Source: Bacteroides neonati | Lineage (GTDB): Bacteria > Bacteroidota > Bacteroidia > Bacteroidales > Bacteroidaceae | NCBI RefSeq assembly: GCF_000499785.1 | Contig: NZ_HG726023.1 | Location: 408,046-449,914 of the forward strand | DNA: 41,869 bases | Direction: 5' to 3' | In this document: positions 41,854 through 41,869 of the stretch, one piece after another | How the letters are laid out: each line of letters opens with the position of its first letter | How positions within the stretch are numbered: the first letter of the stretch is position 1 | The notes under the pieces: model-generated | Database searches by the model: none | The model's input: only the letters and a program-made list of their open reading frames with translations | What the model was told of the DNA's origin: nothing | Program-made: the position numbers and the translations under genes

Positions 41854-41869
41854 GCAAAATAGCAATAAT

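Overview
The window reads as a chromosomal segment of a Bacteroidales bacterium, most likely a gut Bacteroides or close relative. The evidence is a SusC/SusD pair with a hybrid two-component sensor, PCMD and outer-membrane barrel proteins, almost no Shine-Dalgarno sequences, and repeated promoter boxes of the Bacteroides type (TAnnTTTG, sometimes with TTTG or TTG about 19 bases upstream). I see no phage, insertion sequence, integrase, CRISPR array or rRNA. There is one tRNA.

Layout. 1-3.5 kb: an ammonium channel, convergent with an outer-membrane barrel gene and a PCMD lipoprotein gene. 3.7-7.2 kb: a thiol/redox-flavoured cluster with an L-cysteine desulfidase, an exported thioredoxin-fold protein lacking the first Cys of CXXC, an AraC regulator and a DUF417/RclC-like membrane protein. 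7.2-18.8 kb: a small polysaccharide utilisation locus. The GH2 hydrolase and hybrid two-component system lie on the minus strand, divergent from SusC and SusD on the plus strand. 18.8-19.4 kb: a SlyD-like prolyl isomerase with a Cys-rich tail.

19.7-25.9 kb: the branched-chain amino acid operon ilvD-ilvB-ilvN-(acyl-ACP thioesterase)-ilvC. It is preceded by a 25-codon leader peptide dense in Leu/Val/Ile codons, an intrinsic terminator and a competing antiterminator pairing. This is a complete translation-coupled attenuator and the strongest regulatory signal in the window. 25.9-27.8 kb: an UPF1-like helicase. 27.9-32.7 kb: aconitase, isocitrate dehydrogenase and citrate synthase, the oxidative arm from oxaloacetate to 2-oxoglutarate, so effectively a glutamate-precursor operon. 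The ICDH carries residues typical of NAD enzymes. Between citrate synthase and pfkA lies a 23-bp-periodic repeat with the palindromic core TACGTACT.

33-36 kb: pfkA, ispH and cmk on the minus strand, with a possible 46-codon secreted peptide ahead of cmk. 35.9-39.2 kb: a TonB-family protein, a polyprenyl diphosphate synthase, an unrecognised 233-residue protein and a TatD nuclease. 39.3 kb to the end: tRNA-Ser(GGA), then an ExbB-like channel protein, a four-helix membrane protein and two ExbD-like proteins. With the TonB gene these could energise outer-membrane transporters such as the SusC here.

Most genes are core metabolism. The items most worth following are the ilv attenuator, the RclR/RclC-like pair, the 23-bp repeat, the thioesterase inside the ilv operon and the ICDH cofactor signature. 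All family calls come from reading motifs by eye; no database search was run.
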